A stretch of 64,000 nucleotides of DNA from Acanthacorydalis orientalis (lineage: Eukaryota > Arthropoda > Insecta > Megaloptera > Corydalidae), in the NCBI GenBank assembly GCA_034766995.1, contig CM068315.1, positions 48,495,162 to 48,559,161 on the forward strand, written 5' to 3'. Position numbers and translations under genes: made by a program. The notes below the pieces were generated by a model. The model saw only the letters and a program-made list of their open reading frames with translations. It searched no databases and was not told where the DNA came from. This document shows positions 30,471 to 45,990 of the stretch, in pieces. Each line of letters opens with the position of its first letter. The first letter of the stretch is position 1.

Positions 30471-31463
30471 TTAATATATATTTTATTAAGTATGTTCTTC
30501 TATGTTTTATACTTTTGTAAAATGTTTTGAGAAGAAGAAGAAGCATGTGAAAAAATATTTTAATTATGGAATATTGAGATTTTATATAGTGATCAAAAAA
30601 ATAATATTCAAGCAATGAGTTATATTAACCCTAATTACTTAAGTGACCACTTTGATATTTAATGATATGCCTGTATATACAAATAATAAATTTTATTTGA
30701 AAAATTCTTGATCGATTTATTTATCATAACTTTGTCGCGTTTCAGATAAGCAGTAATCATTTTTAAATATGAAATTAATTTTAATTGCTTTATTTTGTTA
30801 AATTTTAATTAAATATATATTGATTTCAGGCTATAATAGAAATTATTAAACAGAGAAGTATTTTTAATATTATGCACATTATAAGTATTTTATGAATACA
30901 TTTATCTGATTTATATAAAACCAAATATAATACTCTGCATTAAAAGTTCATATTAAATAAAATGTTTAATAGAAAACAAGAGAATTATTAAAATATGAAA
31001 TGAATATTCATTATTTAACCGAAAATAATTATAAAATTAATAAAAAAATGAAAAGATAAATTATAAGTAGTTTAATTACATATAAAATTTATTTTTCTTT
31101 TCGCTAAAGTCACTATTATTTGTTTTTGTTCGTCCATGGACATACAAAAAAAAAACACAAAGAATACTGACCTCAAGAAACAAATACTTCAAATTCAGGT
31201 ACAGAGAACGGTACAAATTGCAAATAAATATAAAATATTTTACAAAAACACTAAAGATAGAAAACGAGAGAAAAAATTAAAACTTGTAATTTTCATTATA
31301 TGTATTACAATATTTAGAATAAAAATTACTTACTAAATTAATGAATGATGAAAAAAATAATTTAGTGCTTCAATGATAATAAATATTACCTGTAGTACAT
31401 TAAAATACATCTGCTGAAAATATATTTTTGAATATTTCATACATCTAGCTTCTTACTATACAA

Positions 31464-31523
<60 letters not shown>

Positions 31524-31681
31524 GAGATCGTCTCTAAATTTCCAGCATACGTTTTTTTTCCCAGCGACATCCTCTACTTCTTAAAATACTTCAATCTCGA
31601 CAGCATTCTGAAATAACTCAAATAAGAAAAAAGTTATATATGGAATAGAAGTAAGAAAGATGTACTATTCATATAGCACAT

Positions 31682-31714
<33 letters not shown>

Positions 31715-31720
31715 CATACA
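30471..31720. other. Spacer between the PLA1 genes, left part
   Basis: Holds the 3' end of PLA1 copy A, then AT-rich DNA with (TA)n at about 31470..31521 and 31690..31715. The open frame at 31136..31336 (+) is lysine/asparagine-rich and has no family features. No third lipase copy or fragment was found. Confidence 0.6.
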
Positions 31721-31840
31721 CAGGAATACCTTGATTTACTACGTTCCGCAGAATTACGACTTAACTTGAAACGACTTAAATCGGATCAGATTGTACATAC
31801 GAGTTACTAAGCAAACTTTAAGTCGCATAATTTGGAATAA

Positions 31841-31902
<62 letters not shown>

Positions 31903-32068
31903 ATAGCACTGATGTAAATGCACGTTCAAATGTAGCAAATTATATTTTTTTAATTCCATTAAGTGATGTAAGTGTCAAATAAAGTCGTTAATATCGAGAC
32001 GAGATGGGACTTTTTTTTATGACTTAGTGTGAAACGACTTTAAATGAAGCTTCTTAAAACGGGGTGTC

Positions 32069-32071
<3 letters not shown>
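31721..32071. mobile_element. pogo-like MITE (non-autonomous)
   Basis: A 351-bp element with ends CAGGAATACC and GGTGTCCTG (inverted CAGG...CCTG). Subterminal blocks with the pogo/Tigger signature are present on both sides: TTGATTTACTACGTTCCGC and ACGACTTAACTTGAAACGAC at the left, GACTTAGTGTGAAACGACTT at the right. The right end is flanked by TA. The centre contains a (TA)n array (31844..31900), and the only frame (31791..31982) is an artefact of it. It has no coding capacity. Confidence 0.75.
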
Positions 32072-32112
<41 letters not shown>

Positions 32113-32280
32113 GTGTGTATCATATTTCATAATTGAAATATGATCAAAGCAAGTGTTTCAATTTGCAATAAATATATAAAAATGCCTGAAAAATATGAAT
32201 ATCAGTATAAAAGGAAGTGAAAGAAAATATATGTATATAGGTATTTTTTTAAAAATGTAGAAAGATTTAAAAATGTGTTC

Positions 32281-32376
32281 AAAAATTAATTAAAAAAAAG
32301 AAATTCAAAACTGAATTAATAAAAATTAATTAAAAAAAAGAAATTCAAAACTGAATTAATAAAAATTAATTAAAAA
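32281..32376. repeat. 40-bp tandem repeat, 2.4 copies
   Basis: The unit starting AAAAATTAATTAAAAAAAAG is repeated without visible change at 32281..32320 and 32321..32360, with a partial third copy to about 32376. Confidence 0.92.
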
Positions 32377-32648
32377 TCATAATTGAAAAAATGTATATCT
32401 GTCATACTAGAATTGTCATTCTTTAATTGTTCAATACTAGTGGTAACCTTGGTTCAGTGCATTAAGATTATAATTGTATCGAAAATAATTGCTATTAATT
32501 CAAATTTCATAATTTATTTGATTTTCATCATGCAAAACAATAAATAAGTGCTTTTACGGTAGCTTTAAGTATCACAAATATCTCTCTTTATATAAAAAAA
32601 TAAATCCATCGTATAATTTTCATACAACATTTTTTTTTATTTTTCGAG

Positions 32649-32792
32649 TACACCTCCTCCGCTACACTCTACAAGTAGCACGTTAACCATTCCCGATCTT
32701 CAATGATTGGTCAATGGATGGTTTCTGTTCTGATTGGTTGATATCAGTCACATGGATATAACTCTCTCGCTGTGTATAATGTAAGAGGTGTA
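32649..32792. mobile_element. Possible small MITE
   Basis: A 144-bp, comparatively GC-rich block whose ends form a weak inverted repeat: TACACCTCCTCCGCTAC at the left and, reverse-complemented, TACACCTCTTACATTAT at the right, about 16 of 24 matching positions. The inside contains two GATTGGT (inverted CCAAT) motifs. Alternatively it is a small regulatory block unrelated to a transposon. Confidence 0.35.
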
Positions 32793-33858
32793 TACTATTT
32801 AAAAGTGATGACATTTATTCAAAATGTATTCACTGAAGTCTTAGAGTAAAAAAATTGTTACACATTCTAACATTGTATTTGGTTGTTAATTTTTATAAAC
32901 TTTTTAATAAAAATTTTACACACATTTTACTCAGATTATTAGAGATTTACATTTTATCCAGATTATTAGTACATATAATTTGTCAATTTCTGTTATTTGT
33001 TAGAGGAGAATGAGCGGGGGGTGAATCCCCTCCGGAGGTCGGTGAGTGTAGAGACTCCTGTTTTTTTTTTCAAAAAAAAAATATACTCAATGGTAAACTT
33101 ATTTCCAATAATGCAAAACAGTGAAGATTTATTTACTAAACGCTGACAATTATTTGTGGTTCTAGAATTAGTTAATATGATTGAAAGGAAGAGACTTTTG
33201 ATAACTTTATATACACATTTCATAATTTTACATATACAATATTGTTATTCAATTCCGAATGAGTGATTAAATTGTTTTGGTGATATGTTGTAAAAAAATA
33301 AGTTTGACTTTTTTGGATTTCTTTCGTCAAAATACGAGTATTATTGAAAATATTCTAATGTAGAAATGAACTTTGTTATATTTTTGTTAAGAATAAATCT
33401 CAAAGTTTACTGAACAATGTGATAAATAAGATAAACGTGTAATACATTACACCAATATAGATAATGTGCATTGTTCTTATCAAGTATTAACTATTTAAAA
33501 TTTTTTTTAAAGTATTTATATAGAATATGTATTAATATATGGTTTAATTATTCAAATGATTGATGATCTTTGTTTCATATTATCATTATTTGACATTTAA
33601 CACTTGTATTTCATGAATTTTCATGCATGCATTTTTTTGAAATTCCACACATTTGTTCGACAAAGCAAATTTATATTTTTTTTTAAATCACTAAATATTT
33701 ATAACGATGTTTCAGATTTTGTACGCAATTGTTTCATACTTAAAATTGATTATGATAGTCATATCAATATGATAAAAAAATTATCATTTATTTGTTCCCA
33801 GTGATATAGTATAGAGTTGTAAAGAGACAATATTAAAAGTTAATATTTTACAATTAAT
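32793..33858. other. Spacer upstream of PLA1 copy B
   Basis: AT-rich. A short GC-rich patch at about 33000..33060 (GGGGTGAATCCCCTCCGGAG) has no identity that I can give. Frames at 32993..33223 (-) and 33604..33804 (+) lack family features. A weak TATA-like TATAGTATAG lies about 45-50 bp upstream of the start codon at 33859. Confidence 0.5.
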
Positions 33859-37314
<3,456 letters not shown>

Positions 37315-37852
37315 ATTTTTACAAATTATATATACAGTGAGTGGTATTAAAAAGATAAATGTGTATTTTTTCAATTCGTTCTCATTTTTATCATTACCAA
37401 CTAGACATAAAAAAAATAGTCCACATAAAATATTAGTAGAGTAAAAATATTTTTCTCTAAATTCGAATTTATTTGTCGAAACAAAAATGATAAAAATATT
37501 TCACATTTATATAATTTTCAACAATTCATCATATATCAACTTTTTTTTATTAAGTAACTATAAATATTACTAACAATATTTTCTTTAAATTAATTTTAAA
37601 TATTACTATTTCGTATAGACATCATTAAAGAACTTCAAAAATCATTACGTACCTTGTTCATTCACTTTATATATCTTCTGTTTCAGGTAATAAAACTAAA
37701 AACCCAACATTTTATATTCTTCAGTTAGTACTGTTATAATTATAAAATTTGGTAACATTTATACTGTATTGAGTAAAAATATGTTCTTTCTTTGAGAATA
37801 CAAGAATAAAATTTAAAATAAACAACTGTTCATAAAAAATGAAATATATTTA

Positions 37853-37890
<38 letters not shown>

Positions 37891-37968
37891 GTAAAAGATC
37901 ATATATAAAATATTCCTAACACTTATTTATTATTTGAAAAATACATATTATTATGTAAAGGTAAAGCA
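37315..37968. other. Convergent 3' spacer between PLA1 copy B and dachs
   Basis: Short intergenic region where two genes end facing each other. It holds a (TA)n array at about 37858..37887 and, on the minus strand, AATAAA at about 37925..37930, a good polyadenylation signal for dachs some 40 bp after its stop codon. Confidence 0.65.
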
Positions 37969-40636
37969 TCACTTTGTACATGGTGGATGATTGAGTTCAA
38001 GGAACTGAAATGGCACATGAAGAGTGCAATGTTTATGTTCAACGACAAGATGCCCTCTTCTGTGAGATGCACCGACTACAAGTACCGTTTCTCCTTTCAT
38101 TAAAACGGCAGGTTCGTCTTCTGGGAACGACATTTTCATGACCCGCGTTTGAGGATATCCAAGTTTTGTATTACCGGCAACTGTATACGATCTGCTCGGA
38201 GGAACTGGCGGCGGTCTCTCTAAATCTAAACCAAACAAATTGCAAGTCTGTTCGACAACTTGTTCCGGCGGCGGTGTTCCGGCTATAGGCTGAGGTCTCG
38301 GTCTACGTCCGCCCTGTATTTCTCTTTCCCTACGCAAAGCTGCCGCCCATCGTCTTCTCACGCGCCAACCTCTCCATGTCGCTTGAATAAGAGTTGCCGA
38401 GTTTTGTCTAGTAGATGCCCGCAGGTTTTCTAAATGTTGTCGAATACCTTCGCTGAGAAAAATATGCCTTTTTCCGATCGCCCAACTAGTCGCGGCCGCA
38501 GTTTCCGTTTTTGTTGCTTCGTGTCTTTCGGTAGCGTGAGATAGTATTGTCTGACAATCTTCTACTAATTTATCGTCTGCTCTTCGTCCACGGCCGAGAG
38601 GGGCTAATAACTTATATCTAGTATAGAACGCTTTAAATCTCATACGATGAGGATAACCTCCTGCCATTAAGTTGACCGTTTCAAGGACTTGCAAAGAGCG
38701 AATCTGCATCATTGCGGTAACACGATCAAATCTATTCGGAGTTTCAGTTCCGTTGCTGCGTATGCAACGAACAAAATGAGGTCTGGCATGTACTAGAGTT
38801 CTTAAAAGATTATCAAGCCGTGTATGGAAGTCTTGAGTAAGCGTCGAAACCGGCTCGTCTCCGTTCAAAAGGTCCGTGTGCGAAGTGGGCGAAATGCGAA
38901 AACTGACGCCGCGCGGTACATTCTCAGACGAATACAGTGCTTTCAATTCACTGCCGAAAAGATGTGTTGCAAAACCAAAATTACACGAGTGTTTGTGAAA
39001 GACCGCGACCAGGTCGTCGGGCACGACATCTTTATTCGTATCTAAAAAATCGGACGCGTCATAAACGACACGACCCGCAAAGTGTTGGATACCGAAAAGA
39101 CGTGGCTCCGACGGCCTCGGTTCGAACAATCGCGGATTCTGTCGATGCTGAACTTTCACTTTCGCGACATAAGACTCGGCTGTGCCGCGGACAGAACACT
39201 CCGCGTCGAGCATGCTTAATAGACCGGTTCGTAACGAGGAAATTAAATCGATACAAGGCACGTTGTCCACATAATCAACTTCTAGTTCACAGTCAATACC
39301 CTCGTCCCTACACGATTCAATACTAGACTTAAATATGTGCGTGTTATAAAAATGTTGCATCGTTTCAGCACAAAGATTAATACATAGATGTTCGAGTTGA
39401 GACGGACGTGGTTCTTCGAAACCGAACATATCCAGTATTCCGATAAAACCGTCCGTCGCGTGTCGCACCGCATTGTTCAGTGCAGCCATCGACTTTGCAC
39501 CAGCACCGCCAGCACCTCCGCCACTGGCGACTGTCGAGTTCGCGTGTTGAGATGCGACTTCCGCGCTGTTCAGATGCTGATTGTGAACGGATTCATTTGA
39601 ATCTGAACTGAGAGTACCTAGAGTCGATCCTAATCTCTTGAGACTGTTCGCGCGACGAACTATCGTGGCGACCGTACGACAATATAGAGCTTTCGCTAAA
39701 GAGTCACGTGTCATATTCGACATGTTCGCATCACAAACGGCTCGAACGAGTTGTCCTCTAGCGTTATGAGTACGTGACGTCAGTCCACGAAATAAAGCTG
39801 AACCGGTCACGCCTAACAAACCTGCTGCAGAGTTCAATTCTTGATCGCCTCCACGTACCTCTACCTCTAATCCTTTACCATCAGTAAATTGCACATTTCC
39901 TAACAATAGTACGGCAGCGAGAACACGGACAACATCTAAGAATGGAATGCCCAAGACGCCAAGGCACGCTTTCCATGCTTGAAATCGAGCTGAATCTTCG
40001 GCAGTGTCCTGACGAGTGTCACCGCGCTGGAGGTATCTGAGGTTCCTAGGACCGTATCCCTCGAGACATAATTTCGTACGCTCTTCAGATGATAATCCGG
40101 CTAACATTTGATAAAAGATGTGATAATTTTTTTCTCCAGGCAATGGACGGATAACACGTGTCTGATCTAAGAAGTAGCAGTGTATTTTTGTTCTATATAG
40201 AGCACCATCTGTAACTTGAACTTCGATAAACTGGCCCTGAAATCAAAACAATAACAGTGTCAGTTTGTATTTGGTAGTGGATCTACTTCATATATATATA
40301 TATATGACATTAAAAAATTAAAAACGAAATCTGTATGCATTTTTTTAATCGGAATTTAATCTATTAAAATCGAATTTCCTAAACTGAAGTTAACGGAAGC
40401 TATTTATGAAGTTCAAAACTTCTTTAGTAAATGACAGTAATGAATGTTAAGTTTTGAATTTTATTTGTTCTGCAGTTTTATCTGATTAGTTTTAAGTATA
40501 GGTAATAATTATTTTACAAATAAAATAAAAAATATGTACTTATTATAATGAAATCCAAAGAACTAATATGTTATTTCAGTTTGAGGAAGGCTATGTTTAC
40601 TGGTTTTCTTTATTTTATTAGACTGATTCGATTCTT

Positions 40637-40702
<66 letters not shown>

Positions 40703-42455
40703 TTGTAACATATAAAGTTGCCAAATTTCAGTCAGTCAGAGGTCGATTGCGATTGAGAAGCGTTTTGTGCAATATTTTACAAGTTCAGCTATTTGGAATT
40801 GACTAATGTACTGTACCCTTCAACTTTTTTTAAATACCGAGTTATTGTTGTTATTTTTATTTTTTTTATACCCTTTAATAGGATGGTGTCCACAAACGAT
40901 TTGCGTCTACTGTTCTTATATGAGTTCAAGTTGGGACACAATGCAGCGGTAGCAGGTAGAAAAATCAATGGGGCTTTCGGAGAAGGGTCGGCTAGCCAGA
41001 GAACAATTCAAGTATGGTTTGAAAAATTTCGTTCCAGTAATATGAATCTGGATAATGTGTCTCGAGGAAGGTTTGTGAACGAAGATCATTTGAGAACCAT
41101 GGTGGAAACTAATCTACATACAAAGTTCGAGCTCTCGCATGTGATTTAAGTGTTAGTGTTATGACTGTTTCTCGTCACCTCGCTGCAATAGGAAAGGTGA
41201 AAAAGCTGGATAAGTGGGTGCCGCACGAATTGACAGATGGTCAGAAACTGAGATGCTTAGAGGTGTGTTCTTCATTGATGATTCGAAATGATAAAAAGCC
41301 ATTTTTAAATCGAATCATTACTTGTGATGAAAAGTGGATTCTGTATGATAACAGAAAATGATCTGGACAATGGTTAAATGCAAATGAAGCTCCAGGACAC
41401 ATATCTAAGTCGTCATTACACCAAAAAAAAAACTTATGGTTACTGTGTGTTGGAAAAATAAAGGAATAATCTATTATTCTTTTTTAAAACCAGGCGAAGC
41501 AATTACGGCTGATTCATACTGTCGCGAAATCGACAATATGAATGAGAAATTAGAAACAAAACAGTCAATGCTTATCAATAGATATGGGCCAATACTATTA
41601 CAAGACAATGCTCGGCCACACACATCTCTAATCACAATTTCCAAATTAAATTCATTAAATTATGAAATTTTATCTTATCCCCCTGATTTGCCAGACTTTC
41701 ACCGACAGACTATCATCTTTTTCGCCACTTGGAATATTATTTAAGAAATAAAAAATTCCGAAACCAACGATAGTGAAGCGGAAGAAAAACCTACCCCCCT
41801 CACTGCAAATATAATTCGAGAAGATCTTGAACTTTGCAATAAATTGGAAAATCATTTTCATGTTCATGACACAAACTCCAAAAAAGTGTTCAAATTCTAA
41901 CGTGTCCTGAAGAATTGTATACCTGGATATCGCGACTTTCATAAAAAATAATAAATTTTAATCACTGATTACATTCTCAAAGAAAAAAAATCAACACAGA
42001 ACAAGCGTGAAATTGACGCTAATTCTGTGTGTGAAAAAGCATTGTCTTTAAAATGCAGATCTGATGCGCTGTCATCTCTTCTAGTGATGAAAGTGATTTC
42101 GCACCAATTCACAAATGGCGCCGAACATTGTCAGATATCGACGATAATTCCGATGAAAAAATATAAAAAGAATTGTTACATTTCAATAAAATTAAACGAA
42201 TAAATTTTAAAACAAACTTATTTTCAGTTTTATATCAATTTCTTTCAGAGTTTCGAAGGAATTTTTAGGTATTCTTATTTTCTTGAATTTTCATATACTT
42301 TTTTATGCAATTTTGGGTGTATATTAACTCACTGCTTTGATTTTATGCAGTTTTAGAAAATTGATTTTTCAGCGTAAATTATGTCTTTTTCATGCGATTT
42401 TTTATATCCAGTTGGTTTTCTGTGGAATGAATCTACCGCATAAAAAGAGACTTGG

Positions 42456-42513
<58 letters not shown>

Positions 42514-44524
42514 TATGTGTAATGGATGAAATTAATATCAATTAATGCCTAATAAGATATACATGGTGCGAAATCCAGCAAGTCTGTTTGCATCTACAGA
42601 TCATAAGCAAATTACAGGTCTATTACTCATTAGAATCAGCGATGCGACTTACAATCCGACTACTTTCTGAATTCGACGCAGTCTTTGCGGATCCAAGTGA
42701 CCTCAAAACTGTGAAAGCGGCGGCGAGATGTTTGAACGCGTCTGTTTCAGGTCCACCGCCGGCGACAGCGAACAGTTGACGCAGCAAGAGCATTGACGCA
42801 TGTGTTTTGCCCGAGCCGCTGGTACCGCTTAAAATAATGGCTTGCGGATAGCCAGTCTCGCTCTGCTGACGTACGGCTTCTTGCACGACCCGAGAAAGCT
42901 GTACACTCGCTGTTAAACCACGTGTACTGCTCAGTGTGAGTGGATTGCCTACGTCCGTGTATGGATTTACACATAATAGTATAGGTCCCACGTTTGTCTG
43001 AAATATTAATATTTACAATAATGTATTACTGTTTTCATTACATAACATGAATAGAAGGGGGCGGGGGGAATCACATTAAAAACAGTACATGTCGACAGAA
43101 CAGTTGGTTTCCTTCTTAGGTTTGTATTTAATAATAATTCTATGTTAACGAATAATGTACATATATGATAGTTATTAAAATATTTTCTATACAATCCATA
43201 TAGTTGGAAATTATCTCATCACATATTTTTAGTTATATATTAGAATATGCATAACGGTGATTAGAGTATAATTGTATCGCGATTCGACCGTAATGTTTGT
43301 TTTCTCTTCGATACCAATTTCGAATTCAAAAATAATATAGGCTGATGTTGAAAACAGGCAGCGGTTACAATCAAGTAGGTATCTAAATTCCTGACGTGAT
43401 TTTTGTCAGATTCCAGTTCGGCAGACGGGCAGACACCTTTCAGCATTGTGGCCAGCGGCAAACGAACATTCTTATGTGAAACGTTCACAGTGCTCGATCA
43501 AATTTGAGTAAGAGTGTAAAAATTTAACGGAAAATTCGAATAACAGTTTGAAAAAAAGTCTAAACACTTGCATCGGTTTTCTTCAAGTCTGCTATATTGT
43601 TTCTTAATATGTTATGCAGATTAATAAACACAACGTGAAAAAATAAAATATTTCTTATATTTATATTATTTTATAATTTATATTTTTTTTTTTGGAACAG
43701 TGTGTAGTAACTAACATTTATTTGAAAATATAGTAGGATGTAAATAATGAAAACAAAGTACATATATTCAAATGAAACGGAATAAGAACAGTTTGATTAA
43801 TTTAAGAATCGTTTTATTAAATAGGTTCAAAATATTTTTTTCTACGATTTCATTTCTGAAAGAATAACAAATCTAATGAAAAAAAATATTATTGTAAACG
43901 TCTTAATGCGTATGGATTTTTCACAGCATTTAATTTTATTCTTAGCGCCAGGCTAAATAATAATTTTTCGATTTAGTAAGAAACGACTTTGTATGCAAGA
44001 TTTTTTTCATTGCTGTTAGAATTTTCATTCGGTGGAAGTTATAAAATATTCAACATCTATTGTTTGTTAATCGTCGACGACACAATATACACGATGTCTG
44101 GTAATTTATAACATGTTATGGTAGCAGTCACTTATGCAAGTTCTTATTACATGTTAGTAATCGTACTTCTATACAATACTATTAATGAATAGTCATTCGA
44201 AGGCATAAAATAAGAATAAATTTATGAATCGTTGGACGAAATACTAACTAAAAATTATTATTTTCATACATAATGCAAAAACATACATATTTAAAAATAA
44301 ATTTAATATATATTTTACTCCTTTTATAAATTCTTGAACAGCCATGTAACAATAAAGGAATACTAGCAACAAATTGAAGTACACATCAAAATAAAATTAT
44401 ATTTATTTGATCATTAACTATAATAATCGCACTAATATTGTAAAAGAGGAAAGATTTTTTATTAAACTCATTTTGAAATTTAATTGTCGAGTGATTAAAT
44501 TCCTGTGACTATTATATTTATGTC

Positions 44525-44586
<62 letters not shown>

Positions 44587-44598
44587 ATGCAGAAAAGG

Positions 44599-44632
<34 letters not shown>

Positions 44633-45900
44633 ATGAATAGAGACTGGAGAAAAATAGACGAATATTAAAACGAACAAGAATTATAGGTATCACAGACATG
44701 TTAAAAATTAAATAAGGTGGAGTATGTTACAAAAAAAGGAGGCAATAATTGATGGATTACAAAAAGTATTGATTTGTAGCCAAACAATACAACATAATCT
44801 TCAAAAAGTCTAATATACATATAGAATACGAATATCGAATAGCTAGAGCATGTAGGGAGATTGACTAACGTGTCATAAGGTTGAACTTTTAATAAAAAAA
44901 AATCGGTTTCCGACATTGCCTAATTTGTTTTTCCTCTGTTCGGAGAGAAATAAAAAATATATGTGAATATAAACTCATTGAACTGTGCGATAAAATACAG
45001 AAAAGTAATATTTGACATTAAAATATGTACGAAAGTTTATTTCATTTCATTCAGGAGATGTCGCGAATCGTATATCCGTAGATAGTCGAGCGTTACGGAC
45101 CTCAAATAAACAAGAAGTGACTGTGCAGCCGCTGCCAGAAGGTAGGCTAGTTTTTTGTCGCCTAAATGTCTTCACATGCTCTCAACGTTGTAGCACTGGA
45201 CTAAAAATTCTCGTGTCACTGATGCTAAGGTCGAATACGCATCATTTTTGTTAAAGGCGCCAGTCGAACTGTCGAAGTAACACTTACTTTGCGTGTTTTC
45301 TTTGCGAATTCCATATGATTAAACAGTATGGTTAATAATTCTTTTAGGAAAAAAAAAAAACGAACAGATTTTTCACCAACAGCGTGTAACAATGATAAAA
45401 CGATACTTGTAAACATATAATGAGTGTTGAACGTTTCAGATCCATCAGTTCAGTGTGAAATTGCGTGATAAGTTTAAAGAATCATTATCATGTCAAACGG
45501 TGTTTGCCACCTGAATACGTTCTAATAATAAAAGATAATGAAAAAAATATTGGCCTACATATATACATATATATATATATAGTTTGATAGTGTTATAAAT
45601 TTTAATTTCTTTAACTATTTAGAAATGCCCAAAATGTAAAAAGTCTGAATTTAAAAATTAACTCTGTTAGTTTTTGAAAGGATCTGGAATATTGATTTCT
45701 ATTTTTTCTTTTATATTATTTGACAATTATTCATTTTATACAATATAAAACTTAGAAAAAAATCAAAAGTGATTTCATACTATCATAAAACTACGGACAT
45801 GTAAATAGAATTATATAAATAAAAATTAGTGTGCTTTCCTACTTTAAGAAAAATTAAAATTTTGTTTAATTAATGAGTGTAATATTTTTTTAAATAAATA

Positions 45901-45939
<39 letters not shown>

Positions 45940-45942
45940 CAT

Positions 45943-45990
<48 letters not shown>

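Noticed and set aside
38824..39600. Open frames opposite and out of frame with the dachs last exon (plus strand 38824..39326, 39388..39600; minus 39059..39256)
   Set aside because: Shadows of a long GC-richer coding exon; the in-frame protein is a clear myosin motor.
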